Positions 12,735 through 26,329 of a stretch of DNA of 64,000 nt are shown here, one piece after another. The stretch's first letter is position 1; the number at the start of each line of letters is the position of its first letter. Where the stretch lies: NCBI GenBank assembly GCA_033557835.1, contig JAWQRO010000013.1:1-64000 (forward strand), read 5' to 3'. Both the position numbers and the translations under genes were made by a program. The notes under the pieces are model-generated. The model saw nothing but the letters and a program-made list of their open reading frames with translations. It was not told the origin of the DNA and made no database searches. The stretch is from Helochares maculicollis. Taxonomy: Eukaryota > Arthropoda > Insecta > Coleoptera > Hydrophilidae.

Positions 12735-15700
12735 GTGAAGTCTTTTAAATATGAAAATCCTAGTTTTGGTCTTTCTTTTTATTCAAATGTTAGGACTGGA
12801 TTCCGAGATATTATTATACGCAAGCTTCAGAAATGCTTTCAGCTCGGAATTCTAATCGTAAGAGTCAAGAGTTTTGAATATATAATCCTTAGATCTTGGT
12901 ATCTGTTTTTATTCATAATTTAAAATTTAAGTCTGTGAGATTATTGTACGTAAGCTTCAAAAAAATATTCTCAACTTAATGACGAAAACATAGATGATGA
13001 AACAGACTTTGATGAGAAATGCTTCTGTATCAGAACTCTAGTCGTCAACATTTTCCATTATGTAAGCCTTTAGTTCTAGTCTCTGTTTTTATTCAATCTT
13101 TAAGAATTGGTTCATAGGAGACTGTTGTACGTATGTTTCAGAAGTATTTGCAACGTATTGGTTAAAATAATGGAACAAACTTTGGTTAGAAATTTTTCCG
13201 ACCCAAAATTATAATCGTAGGTACTACCAAGATTTTTGATTATGTAAATCTTAGGTCCTTGACGTTAAGGAATGAATTCTACAAGATTATTGTACGTAAG
13301 CTTCTAAAATACTCTCAACGTAATGACTAAAACATAGATGATGAAACTGCTTTCGATAAACAAATGATTCGGAACCAGAATTCTAATCGCTGGTACTTGT
13401 CAAGATTTTTGATTATGTAAAATACAAATTATGTAAACCTTAGGCCCTGGTCTCTGCTTTTATCAAAATTTAAGAACGAATTCTGTGAGGTTATGGTATG
13501 AAAGCTTCAGAATAATTCTTAACATAATGACGAAAACGTAGATGATGAAACAGAATTCGATAAGAAATGCTTTCGGACCAAAATTCAAATCGTATGCTTA
13601 TAAAGATTTTTATCGTATAAAATGTAAATTATGTAATCCTTACATCCTGGTCTCTGCTTTTACTCAAACGTTAAGAATGGGTTCTATAAAAACCGTGTAG
13701 GCAAATTTCTGAAATATCCTAAACGTAATGACTAAAATTTAGTTGATTAAACAGATAAGAAATGCTTTCGGCCCAGAATTATAATCGTAAGAGTCAAGAT
13801 TTTTCAATATATAAACCTTAGATCTTGGCCTCCGTTTTTATTCAAAATTTAAATATAAATTCTGTGAGATTATTGTACGCAAGCTTCAAAGAAATATTCT
13901 CAACAATGACGAAAACATAGATGATGAAACAGAGTTCGATAAAAAATGTTTCCGAACCAGAATTCTAATCGCAGGTGCTCTTCAAGATTTTTGATTATGC
14001 AAATTATGCAAACCTTAGGCTTTGATTTCTGGTTTTATTCAAAATTTAAGAGCGGATTCTATGAGGTTACTGTACGGAAGCTTCAGAAAATTTCTCAACA
14101 TAATGACGAAGACGTGGATGATGAAACAGAATTCGATAAGAAATGCTTTCGTATCAGATCAATTGTAAAGATTTTTATCATATAAAGAACCCTGTAAGCA
14201 AGTTTCTGAAATATCCTAAACGCAATCGTAAGAGTCAAGATTTTTGAATATATAAACCTTAGGTCTTGGCCTCCGTTTTTATTCAAAATTTAAATTGAAT
14301 TGTGTGAGATTATTGTAGGCAAGCTTTAAAGAAATATTCTCAACAATGACAAAAATGATGAAACAGTTCGATAAAAAATGTTTCTGAACGAGAATTCTAA
14401 TCGCAGGTGCTCTTCAAGGTTTTTGATTATGTAAAATACAAATTATGTAAACCTTAGGCTCTGGGCTCTGTTTTTATTCAAAATTTAAGAACAGTTTCTG
14501 TGAGGTTATTGTACGAAAGCTTCAGAAACATTTTCACCATAATGACGAAAACGTGGATTATGAAACAGAATTCGATAAGAAATGCTTTCGGATCAGAATT
14601 CAAATCGTATGCTCGTAAAGATTTTTATCATATAAAATGTAAATTATGTTATCCTTAGGTTCTAGTCTCTGCTTTTACTCAAAGGTTAACAATGGATTCT
14701 ATAATAATCGCGTAGGCAAGCTTCTGAAATATTCTAAACGCAATGACTAAAATTTAGTTGATTAAACAGATATGAAATACTTTTGGCCCAGAATTCTAAT
14801 CGTAAGAGTCAAGAATTTTGAATATATAAACCTTAGGTCTTCGCCTCCGTTTTTATTCAAAATTTAAAATTTAATTCTGTGAGATTATTGTACGCAAGCT
14901 TCAAAGAAATATTCTCCACAATGACGAAAACATAGATGATGAAACAGAGTTCGATAAAAAATGTTTCCGAGCCAGAATTTTAATCGCAGGTGCTCTTCAA
15001 GATTTTTGATTATGCAAAATGCAAATTATGCAAACCTTAGGCTTTGATTTCTGTTTTTATTCAAAATTTAAGAGTGGATTCTATTAGATTACTGTACGAA
15101 AGCTTCAGAAAATTTCTCAACGTAATGACGAAAAATTGGAGGATGAAACAGAATTCGATAAGAAATGATTTCGGACCAGAATTCATATCGTATGCTCGTA
15201 AATATTTTTTATGTTAAGAATGGATTCTACAAGAACCTTGTGCACAAGTTTTTGAAATATTCTAAACATAATGACTAAAATACAGTTGATTAAACAGATA
15301 AGAAATGCTTTCGGCCTAGAATTATAATCGTAAGAGTCTGGATTTTTTACCTTAGGTCTTAGTCTGTGTTTTTACTGAAAATTTAAGAATTAATCCTGTG
15401 AGATTATTGTACGCAAACTTCAAAAAATATTCTCAACATAATGACGAAAACAGATGTAGATGAAACAGACTCCAATTCGAAATGCTTGCGGGACTGGGCT
15501 CGAATCATTTTGATTTTTGACTATCTTAGGTTTTATTCAAACTTGAAGAATGGACCGTGTAATATTAGTATTATCAGTCTAGGCAAGCTTCAGAAATTTT
15601 GGTAACATGATGCCTAAAACGTAGATTAATATGATCTGTCGTCAATAAGAAACGCTTCCAGTCCAGAATTTTAAACTTAGATGTTGATAATGCTTTTCAG

Positions 15701-16150
15701 CTGTGTAGGTCATGGCTTCAAAAGTTTGGGAATGACGCAGACTCTCATTAGGACAGAATGTAATGACAGGCTCCAGAAATTCTAACATCGCATTTCCGAA
15801 CTGTCTCATAACATGCAAAATCTACACATACACATGCTGATAATGCTTCAGATTTTACATTTTAAAAGTCCATTCTTAAAATGCTGGATCGTTGATTAAA
15901 ATGTAATTACATTTAGATTCTAGATCATGCTTCATCATACGATATAAAACGAGATGTAATAACGTGAATGTTTCCAAAACGACAGGCCCACTACATGGCG
16001 ATCATTAATAAATTCAAAAATGATAGTATATACAACATAAAATAAGGTGGTACAGATTTCAATACGAAATGCCTTCACCCCAGAATTCTAATCGCAGATG
16101 CCTGTAACGGTTTTTGACTTTATAAATCATAGCTTCAACAATATGATAAA
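12735..16150. repeat. satellite array, ~190-bp monomers in trimeric higher-order units
   Basis: A landmark TTTTTATTCAAAATTTAA recurs with variants near 12779, 12909, 13088, 13452, 13660, 13832, 14033, 14277, 14475, 14672, 14852, 15058 and 15370, mostly 170-210 bp apart. Other shared words include AAGCTTCAGAAA, AATGACGAAAAC, GAAACAGAATTCGATAAGAAATG and AGAATTCTAATCGTA. From about 13.3 kb three monomer types alternate. Type A has GAGTTCGATAAAAAATG near 13832, 14277 and 14852. Type B has GAATTCGATAAGAAATG near 13452, 14033, 14475 and 15058. Type C has AATTTAGTTGATTAAACAG near 13660, 14672 and 15215. The order A-B-C gives a period near 575 bp; one C copy near 14195 is truncated. Copies at both edges are more diverged, as expected for an array homogenised in its centre. 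Type A and B units keep part of a reading frame (see findings), but no gene is claimed. Confidence 0.9.
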
Positions 16151-18029
16151 TACTCAAATCCAGATTATGACAAAATATGATGAGAGTCTCTGCTCAGATT
16201 CTGATAGTTTTACGTATTTGCAGTACTTCACATACTCTCTAAATTTCATACATTCTGCTAATTTCTAGATTCTTAAAATAAAAAGTTATGCAAGAAAATG
16301 TTAATTAGTGGTTATAAAAACTAAGCAGATATAAATCATGTTTCCCAAATATTTTCAATTCCAATATGTGCCAAATAATATAATAACAGATATACTTAGT
16401 TCCACATGTAGATGTTTGGTTTTGCAAACAGGGGCTACAGGGCTTGCATTAATAAATGCAGAAATGCATTGTTTTTTTTTTACTCTAAACTCCCACAAGG
16501 AATTGGAAAGGAAAGATCCAAAATGTGAATCGTCTTGATCCCAACCAATACAATGACATCATTGAAAGCCATGCAGACGGCATTGGCCTCAATTTTCTTG
16601 ACGTCTTATTGCATCCTTTTTCGATTGTTATTTAGACTAAAGCGTCACAATGAAACAAACGTTCTGGTTGCACAATTGACTAGACTCGACACCAGGATGA
16701 TTAACCATTTAACCATTTATTAGTTAATAACGAATTATAAACGATCTTGCTAATTATGAAGGATGCACTTACCAATTGCAATGGTACGACTAAGGGGTTT
16801 CAAGAATTTCAAGTAATGAATTCAAAATTTTCAGAAGGCAATAGATAACGTTTGCTCAATTGTAAAGTTCACATTCTAGTTCTAAATAGATAACACTGTC
16901 ACATCTTGAATTCATTTGGTCAAACATATTGGTTCGCTTAATGGAAGGTCTACTACAGACATTTTGAACGGTTGACGTGTTTATTTAGGGTAAAGGGAAT
17001 TCCTGTAAAAGAATAACATCCATTCAACCCCCGAAGCTTCGTTGCAGTAGACGATATATTTTCACAAGTACCATTAAGAGTACTAACATTTATGAGTTTC
17101 TTGAAAAAGGGTTATATAAATGTGGTTCTGGTACGCCTGGCCAGATTTCTAATGGACACCCCCACCTATGAGTGCGCAATGGAGCTAGTGCCTTTTTCGT
17201 CTGCCATTTCATTCTTAAGTACTGTTCAAAGCGTGCGTTCTTCCTTCTTGTTTTTGTGTCACTTCTTATTTTATTTGGGCATAAGTGTAAGTACCTCTAC
17301 ATTATTTTAATACTAGAGCCAATTATTTGTTGCTTATAAGCAATATTTTGGGTACAAGTCGTTTGCTACAACATTTGCTGGGTTCATAACCTCTAAATAT
17401 TACGAGGGAAACACGTGCTCTGCTGGTTTCGGGATTACCATTGACAAAACTGGAGCAAAAAAGAATTTTCAAAGTATCAAGTTTTATCTAATATGAGTAC
17501 ACGTGGATTTGGTTTTTTGTGTTTTACAAGCCGGAAACGAGTATTTCCAGTTATTGGGTTTTAAGGGGTAGAATAGAGATGCGAGCTCAGGGTGTAGGAT
17601 AGATGGCAGCACGTGTCTGTGTCTGCAAGAGGCAAATAAGTTGCAGCAACAAATGATTATAAAACAATGATGTCATCTTCAAAAAATACTACAAAATTAT
17701 GTTGATACATCAGTCATTGAATAAAAAGTACCAGCTTTGTCGACATGAATGCTTAAAGGTAAACAACACCGGCAGGCTCTAACGGTTTACGAGAAGGTTA
17801 CCCTTCTGGTGTTTTCGCGCGCGACCAGTAATTGGCGCCATTTTTTTATTGTTAATTAATCTAAAACTATCACCAAGTAGAAATAAACAGGTTAAGTTGA
17901 AACCCTTAAACGTTCGAACACAAAGCGGGTAAGTTTAGATACCCTAGGTTCCCCTTGTCTTTCTCTGGTTCTAAAAATGTTAGGAGGAGAGCCTTAACTA
18001 CCCGACCCAGCCAAATGGAGGTATTAATA
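16151..18029. other. non-coding stretch, no gene recognised
   Basis: AT-rich sequence with scattered frames of at most 72 codons, none recognisable. A short CpG-containing patch lies at 17810-17840. Nothing else can be supported. Confidence 0.6.
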
Positions 18030-18950
18030 TATTTCCCCCTTAGTACAAGGGGGAGAATTTTAGCAGCCATCCCCTGCTGCAGTATAGTTCGTTCTCGTCT
18101 GTCTGTTGTATGCTGCTTCTGAACGAAGTTAAACCGGCTGTGCGCACCGCATCGCCAACAGTTGAAATATTCTCCACTTCTACGTTCAGTCTGCGTTTAG
18201 ATAGCGCGCGGTTAACTTCGATCAACACATGAAACCCAGGCCGGAACAATTACGAGTTGTACGAAGGGTTAAAAAGTGATAGAAACCTGAAACTAAAACA
18301 CAAATGCATCAATTTAAAGTGATGTGCTATTTTAACCAAAATTTTTGTTTGTAAGTAAGGTTTTTACAATTATTTATTTTTATTTAATTTTTGGGTCTCT
18401 GTTCGCTATACCTTTGTTTGGTGCAAAATCCTCTAGTCAAATTAAAATAAATAAAATCGCAGTGAACCTTGCAAAGGATTTAAACAATTGTAAAGTGCGA
18501 ATTATCTTGGAAAATATTTTAAAAAATTTGTGAAGTGCTCCAAGTTTTGGGAAAGTTTAAAGTGACGTAAAAAGTTATTTAAACATTAAAAATTTGTTTC
18601 CTTCGAGAATTGTTAAATCGACGAAATAATCAATTGCCAAGTAAGCATTTAATTACATCCACGGTAGATTTAAAAATCGTCCGATAAAAAATCGTCTTCT
18701 TAAAAAATTTATTACAACAAATAATCATTTATCGAAACGACTGCTTTCCAATGTACCCAGACGCATTATAAACTCAAATCGTAAGTGTTGTTCTTGTACC
18801 AAAAGACCTTGACGACCAGGCCTTTGTTCTCTAAAAGTTGTTGAACCTTCGTTCTTGGATTATAAACCGTCTTCAGCACACGATTAGTGATCAATGGATT
18901 AAACATCAACCGCTTTAAAATAATGCTCGATCAAAAATTAAGTAAGTGTT
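18030..18950 (+). promoter_or_regulatory. candidate promoter-proximal 5' UTR exon with several splice donors
   Basis: This segment differs from its surroundings: it begins with a mixed-GC part (18050-18260) and continues as A-rich, leader-like sequence with no long frame. It contains four strong donor-like sites: GTAAGT at 18351, GTAAGC at 18641, GTAAGT at 18781 and GTAAGT at 18942. A 7-bp GC-rich hairpin lies at 18035-18053 (CCCCCTT, 5-nt loop, AAGGGGG). An initiator-like TTCAGTC occurs at 18186. The nearest downstream plus-strand gene whose coding exon begins at an acceptor is brat, so this could be a distal brat leader exon. That link is inference; transcript data would be needed. Confidence 0.3.
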
Positions 18951-21900
18951 GTTGCGTTTGCTGCAATTGTTTTCACTGTAGTCACACCTAGTCCTATTGT
19001 TTTATTTTATTTGTATTTCTTTCGCTCAATTTTCACCACCAACTCCAATTACTACCATAAGACTTACTGGGCGTTAACGGGTGAGAAATCCCGTCAACCC
19101 AAAATAAATTCCTTTCCTACAGTTACATTAATTACATCACTATTTACTTAATTATTCACGGCGCAAGTACATATTTACTCAAAATAAGTGCAAAAATCCT
19201 CAAACACAAACATCTCAAATATTCTTTTGCAATCCAAATTAAATTTGTTCTAGTTTTTTGAAATAATGAAATATATATTTATTTATTCATTTGCACATAA
19301 ATACTTTTTATCGTCCGCTAGCGATTAAAACCATCAACATTTTCCTTGAAAATCGAGTTGGCGCTGATACGGAGGATTCAAATCGGGTCACCTCAAATCG
19401 CTTCAATTCCCAATTTTAAGGCCTTTTTTACGAAAGTGGCACAACTTGCAACGGAAAGTAACACAATGAAAAAAATTGTTGTAACTTTCACTCTTGGAGT
19501 TAAATAAAGATTGTGGCTCAAGGTCACTCGGGCTTTACATAAGATTATTTAATCTCAGATTAGACTATTGATTGGTAATTTTTTCTTTTCGAATATTTCC
19601 TACACTTTTCAAATTTTTCAATGTTAAGTCGCATTGCCGTTATTTAGTTCCTTTCACTGTCGTTCTTGATTTGTCTATGTTCGTTTTACTCGCTGCTAGA
19701 TTTTTGGTGTTATTTTCGCTTTATCAATATTTTACCGTCGTTTCTGTACGTTTTTGCTCCAGATTAGTTTCGTCACAGGCATTTAAAAATAATAAGTCCT
19801 GATAAGAAGGCAATTACATCTAGTTTAATTTGTATATTTTTTATCACATCAGGGCCCGACGTAAAAAGATTGTAATTTATGAAAATCAAATGTGAATTTT
19901 AAGTGCCTTAAACATGCATTTGATTACACTAATAACTTGCATTAACTGAGCTCCTGAATGAAATCGTTCAAACAACAACCAATCTCGGACAGTTTAAATT
20001 AATTGTTTTTTAATGAACGCTTTTTCTCGTACCCTATTAGGAAATACCGAAAATTAATTTTTAATTCCAATTGCCATCTTATCGTAATTTTATATTTGTA
20101 TCTAGTTTTTATCTTAATTTGCTTTTTCTAACAGTTTTTTAAGTCAGGCTCTGTTTTCGTCCTACACTAATTGTTGTTATTAGTGATATTATTACTTCTA
20201 CTATTATTAGCGTTGTTATTACTATTACAGGTAAAATTGTTATTTGTTATTGTTGTTATTACGCTTTCGGTTTATTTGTTGGCAATAAAGGCTCTTATCT
20301 CGATTTAACAACTAAAAACATCTTATAAAGTGACACCTTTTTCAACTATTATTCTCGAGTGCTTATCGCTTGACATGCATTGAATAAATATTGTTTTATT
20401 AATTTTCTTATCTAGTAGAGCTTTATTATTTATTTGCTCATTATTTGTTTATAGTTTACTGCTATTGTTGATTTAGTATTGTACGAAACTGCTGAGACGC
20501 CTTTGATCTGCCGATTCTCAACGCGAGGAAATAGTACCGGCGATTAGCTCATTTTCGCCTTATCTAAAAGGGCTTTTGGACGTTTTTCAAAAACCGTGTC
20601 GATTAACAAAATCGGATTGTTTATCTAGGCTATTCTGTTTTGAGATTAGTTCCTTTGTTCCCGGAGGTATTGATCTGATTCATTGTTTTTAGATTTGGAC
20701 AATCTCCACTATCTACGGCAGTTTTGTTTTGTGATAACAAATTTGCTACGCTTAAAATAGGCAATAATTACTTATTACGTATGGAAGTAAAAGTACTCGA
20801 TATGTAGTTTCAAAAATGTATTGCTTTGTGTGTTTAATTCTGCGTTTGGGTATTAGTTATGGACTTCCTTTGTTTCTAGTAACACTAGATCGATCGATTG
20901 AGTCACAAATTTCGACGTTTGACGACGTATTTGTTGCGTTACTATGTGTTGATAAAGCGTTGTGATAAGGCGTTTAATAATAGAAATAACTAATAAAGTG
21001 CTTCCCAATAAAATAATTAATTAAGACGATAATAAAATAAAAACATGTGCTTCATTTATTATTAAACCGAAAAAATCGATATTAAGGTTTGGGTGGTTCG
21101 CTTAGAATTGCTTGAATTTAACAAAATCTCTCCTTTGTAAAACAAATGATTTATTTAGCGCCCAGAAAATCTACCTACAATCTTAGTCTTGCCTGTCAAA
21201 TTCATAAAACTTTCTATTGTATCGATTCTCTTACATGGGTTCATTGATATTGGTCTAAATATTTTACATTTCTTAATTTCTTGATGGACAGTGCGATTTG
21301 TTTTCGTTCGGAATCCATAATGGAGTATTTGCTTGATAGTTATTTGCATCTTGTTTCCTAAATACTCTCTAATATTGAGTAACTTCTGATATTGATGACC
21401 AATACATAAGTAATGGCTTATAAATACTAGCAAGCTCGTGTAAAATAATACTTGCTGAATTAGAATGATTTTGACTTAGAAGCATTGTCGGTATTATTTA
21501 CAACCCGAATGAATATATCGTATTTCCTGTTTAAGTTCAGAGGTATAAATGTCTGTTTATTATATCTGTCTAATATGCGTGTGATCTGGTGGAGCTTACA
21601 GATTAACAATTTTGCACAAAAGTGGTTTCATTTTATTTAGTACCGAACTAAATTAAGAACTATCCAAGCTTCTTCTTTTAAATTCATAGGCAAAAGTTGA
21701 CCGGATCGATTATTAAAACCAATTACCAAACAAAATCTATTGCACCTAAGAAGAATTCTTACAACCGTTGCGTTTAAAGTTTGCATGATGAATGGACTCC
21801 TGTGCTAGACATGCATTTCCTTTTAAACTTTGGTTTTGCTGTCATAAGTTGGCACAGCCGTTCAACAGTAGTTTTGGCCATATGGAAAACGATTGCGTGC

Positions 21901-22770
21901 TAAACATTAAATTCGTGTGTTAGAACACAGTTTTGCGATTTGTTCTGTGACTTCAAATTAAAATTAATTTTCTAAAATGTCTATTATTCAAGTTTCTGAA
22001 TTATGATAATGCATCGTTCTGAGTATAGAATTTCATGGTTACGGATTCTCGTATACATATAAATGAGTATATCGTTCTATCTTCAAAAAGACTCGCTAAT
22101 TATCGAGTTAAAAACCGAACAAACAATCACAAAAACAAGAAAAGCGGCGCATCTCTGCGCGGTTAGGTTTTTGAATAGTTTAGCTCTTTTATGCTATAAA
22201 ATGTTCCTTTCGTACTTCATGTAGCGTAAGAAAGATATCATTCTAGTGTGACAAACGATATTATAAGTAATAACAAATATAATCTACATACGTTGAAATG
22301 AACGCATAAGCTAAGAATTTCTTTGAAATGTTAATAAAATTTGTCTGCGCTCCTCATTATTACTGTTTAATTACGCTTCAATTTTATAAAGTATCTTCAT
22401 GGTCTTTGTAAAAAATTGTTTTTAAACCAACAATTTGCTTGTTAGTAGCATGTGAACTATAAAACAGCAATTGAGTATCGAAAGCACTTTAATATATAAA
22501 ATTGCCTCAAATTTCACATCGCAACTGGATCTGCACTGGGCCGACGCCTCAATTCTCGATCCTCACTATTCCTCATTCAAACAGTCTAGCATAGGGCAAC
22601 GGTATATTTCTTGCCTAATGCGTTTGGTGTCTGATCCAGGAAAGTTTTCTGAGCCCCTCTCTGCAAGTCACGTACATAATCCCGTAACATAGGAAAAAAG
22701 CATTTATTTGATCAATACTCTGGGGAATTTGGTAGATTACCCCTCTTGAATGCACGTATCTCTCCCTAAC
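18951..22770. other. non-coding AT-rich stretch
   Basis: No coding exon is recognised. An imperfect TTA/TTG trinucleotide tract lies near 20170-20270. Open frames stay below 95 codons and have no recognisable motif. Confidence 0.6.
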
Positions 22771-22779
22771 TATCGTCTG

Positions 22780-23240
22780 GAGCTCGGAGGGTACATAAAG
22801 CGACCCCTAGAAAGTTGAAAACCCCTGCTACTGCTATCGCTGCAACTGGCTGGCCGGAGCGACACGGCAGCATCGCGCCCCTCAGACTCGGTTGGGCTTT
22901 CGTTCTTTCGTTCGATAATATTTAAAAGCTGCTGCTGCTGCTGGCTGCCTCTGCTCTTGGCTGAGTCACTCTCTCTACCTGTTGCTGGAAAGAGAGGAAA
23001 AGAATCAACATAACAACTTTGAGAATAAATAAGAGGAGATTTTTTGTTGTCTGTAGGTCTTTTAGTGGAGGGACGTTGGCCTTTCAAAAGACCTCCACAA
23101 TATATTTATACCTGTTCGAAATTCTTTCACCTTGTAGTTCAACACACACAGACGATCATCCGCACTCACACAGATGATCATCCACACTCACAAGCAAGAC
23201 TGGAGTATACTGATGCACAACTACGTGCATGAATACAATC
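22780..23240. repeat. GC-richer patch with CTG run and short duplicated motif
   Basis: A (GCT)n run at 22928-22943 lies in a locally GC-rich segment (22790-23000). Downstream, two near-identical copies of an approximately 24-bp unit (ACACAGAYGATCATCCRCAC) sit near 23146 and 23170 in a CA-rich tract. The minus strand has a 105-codon frame here with a short glutamine run, but no domain; I do not call it a gene. Confidence 0.5.
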
Positions 23241-24649
23241 ACATGGACAGAGCCATCATGCATACACAACCTCGTGCACATTAAACCTCGTGTACACAAA
23301 ATTTTGAGCACATAGAGCCATCCATATATAAATTAAAGCATAATATATGTGCCGGCCAGAGGAGGTACAAACCAAACAAATACATATTCAGGCTCGACAA
23401 AACTGAACGCTCCAGGTAGAAAGATGATAAGTTTCTTAAGTATGTGCCCCGGTCACTAAAAAGACATTACTCGATGAATGTCCTTTGTGCATGGAGTGTT
23501 TAATTTATTTTGCGGTTTGAAATTCTTGCCGACTGCCTTTGTTCGGCTGTTTTAAAAATTGAATTCTTAAAGTGGGCGGTGCACATGAAATATTCAGAAA
23601 ATTACTCGATGCATCGCAGAGCTAAACCGCTCGACCACTAAACTATTATAAGGCCACAGTTTTGCCTCTGAGGTTCTATCGTGTCTTTAACATATTTGGC
23701 ATATTTTTATTAAACGCTGTAAGTATTATTATAACTAACAAGCCGCAGCAAAATCAACAAAGCTTACACCATATCTCTGCCACAATTACATCTATCGAGC
23801 GGCAACTTAATCCCTATCAGTACTCACTAAATTGGTTTTCTATACGTGACAACGTACTTCTCATACACGTGCAGTGCAGCTTTTCGCAGTAATTATTTTC
23901 GTTAACCGCATAGTTAAGATTGCAAATAGCTCGCGTACAATGATAATTGCCTGACGTAATGGGCGAAATAAATTTTTAAAACTTCTGGAGCGCAATACTC
24001 AGGAAGCTATTTGTTCGATCGTTTTTATTGGCTATTAACCGACACATTGAAATCACACCAATCATTATTACTGACGGTGGGGAGCTCCACGGTTTGAAGC
24101 CCCATGCGTATTTCAAACATCGTCATCTGACTTCTTCATCGCACCGTTAATTTGATAAGGAAAATTAACGATTTCAATGTTTTTATCTAATTGAAACCAT
24201 CAATTTTTGCAATAAGTTGTTTGTACTTATATAATGGACAGCTCCAGAGTTCCGATCACCAGCTGAGAGTTTGTAATAGTTGATCTCTATAATTTAGGTG
24301 CATTTCGAGGCATCTGAGTCAGTCCTCTAAAACAGCTCTGAGCAAAGTACGCTCAAATGTAGTTGACATATTCGATCACACGACCTCGAGTAAACTTAAC
24401 AAAGAAACTAGGATTTTGTAGAATTACCCACGTAAGATGTATCATGTCAGGATTTTCTCCTGTTGGCCGTTAGTGTCGGGTCGTCTGGCCTGCAATGACA
24501 ATAAAAAAATACACTAAAAAGGGGTTCCACCTGCGATTATTGTAACGGTTCAGAAAAACTCCCGGTGCAACTTTCAACATAAGCACATGCTCCAGAAGCG
24601 CTCCATCGGAAATAGTGGCCTTATTTGTTCGCTATAAATACGAAAGATA
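23241..24649. other. non-coding stretch, no gene recognised
   Basis: Mixed AT-rich sequence with frames below 80 codons and no recognisable element. Confidence 0.55.
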
Positions 24650-25900
24650 CAGTCTCCTGAGAATCATCGGCGAAATGAGGATGCGAAGCCTACGAGCTGA
24701 ACCCTGCAAAATACAACATCTAATTTCAAATAAACAACCAAGTCAATTTTATGCTTGCTGAGCTTGAATTCTGCGCAGAATCAGGTGTCGAATCGAGCGT
24801 GGAAATTTCCATCTTTATCTTCTACGAGCAGACTTATTTCCCAGATTCCCTAGAATGCAAACCAAAACTAAACGGAGTCCTACGCTACGAATAGATGTTG
24901 AAGGGAATGAAGCACGTCTAACAGTTAGTCCAAAATCGCCCATTTTATCAGAATTGAATAGCGCTTGGAAAATCTTATATCTTCTGTAGATATAATTCAT
25001 TTCAGTAGAGAGTTTGGGTTAGTAATTCTAAATGAAACTCAGGCTCGCCCTCATACTTGCTTTATGTTTAAATCCTGCAGAATACAAACCAAACTAAGAT
25101 TTGCTCAAAGTTGTGAATAGGCATCAAGAGGGAAGGAAATATAAAAACAGTCCTTACTTCTTGAATTCTTGATGCATTCCTATGGCTTCCAAAATTCACA
25201 CACAGCCAAATGGATTCAAACTGTAATTTTCTATAAAATTTATTTTGAGGAATATATTAAGAACCTCCTTAGAACCAGGAACTTTAATATGATGCACAAA
25301 ACTATGGAATGTGTTGGGCTAATATATTTCAAAAACGGCTGGTAGAGGCCTAGAGTTGTAACAGTCACCAGAAAATCTTGGCGCAGGCCATGTTACAAGT
25401 TTTCAGGAGCTCTTATTCTGGAACACCTTTGTTCACGATAAATTTGGAACCTAGTTTCTTGAGAGCTGCAAACTGCAAAACTAAATGACTAATTATAAAT
25501 TGACGAGAAAGGCAAGACACCGATCTTTTGCCAGTATTAGACGAGCTTGAATTTCGTATAGAATTAAGTGTTGAATAATGCTGGAAATTTCCATTCTTAT
25601 CTCCGTTAGGTATAGTTCCGGCATTGATATTTTGATGGAGGGAATTACTAATTATAAATGAAACTCGTCATCTTTGTTATGCTCACGTTAGGTTTAGATC
25701 CTGCAGAAAACAAACAAATACCAAACTTAGACTGGCCCTAAGTAGTGAATTGATGAGAAAAGATGCGTGTAAAGTTCGTTCAAAACTATCCGTGGTTCAC
25801 CTCTGAAATTTTGGAAGCATTCGCAGGGTTTCCAAAACACATATAGCCAAATTGAGCTAAGAATGTAATTTTGGGGATATTTTACACTTATATAATACTC
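24650..25900. repeat. diverged tandem duplication
   Basis: Blocks of the left half recur in the right half in the same order, offset by about 630-780 bp. GAGCTTGAATT occurs at about 24760 and 25543, and GGAAATTTCCAT follows it in both. AATGAAACTC occurs at about 25031 and 25657. ATCCTGCAGAA occurs at about 25072 and 25698. AGCCAAAT or AGCCAAATT occurs at about 25204 and 25845. A shorter word, CTGCA/CTAGA followed by AATGCAAACC-like sequence, also recurs near 24702, 24848 and 25467. Many small indels separate the copies, so the duplication is old. No reading frame is conserved. Confidence 0.6.
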
Positions 25901-26329
25901 TCTATAGAGAATGTTAAAAAATTGGCTGGTTAAATGTATATTACTGTTGTTTCATTCAAATTTATGTGAAACTAAGTCTAAACTTTTGTTATCAAAGTAT
26001 TTGAACAATTTTTAGTAGAAAATACTAGTTTAAAAACTATGGTCGCACTTGGCCATTGAAATTTGGTTCGTTTTCAAACTTTTCGGTATTAGATCGCTGC
26101 TCTTCTATTGTAAATTTGGCAGACGTTTCCCTGGGGCTGTCCACCAATCTAAAGTCTGCATTTTACGAGCTCTCTATCTAAGAGTCATGTCCACGCATTG
26201 AAGAGCGAAAAATGCATGAAATTAGTCGATGCAAAGCGGTATAACATGTTGCTGAAGGAGAGGTTGATGATTGAGGACACAAACGAACGTTTTCGGCTAG
26301 GCAAAACTCATTATTATCACGCCGAAATG

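Noticed and set aside
12735..16150. Regular repeat array considered as CRISPR
   Set aside because: Units are 180-200 bp with no unique spacers, and the DNA is animal nuclear; this is a satellite.
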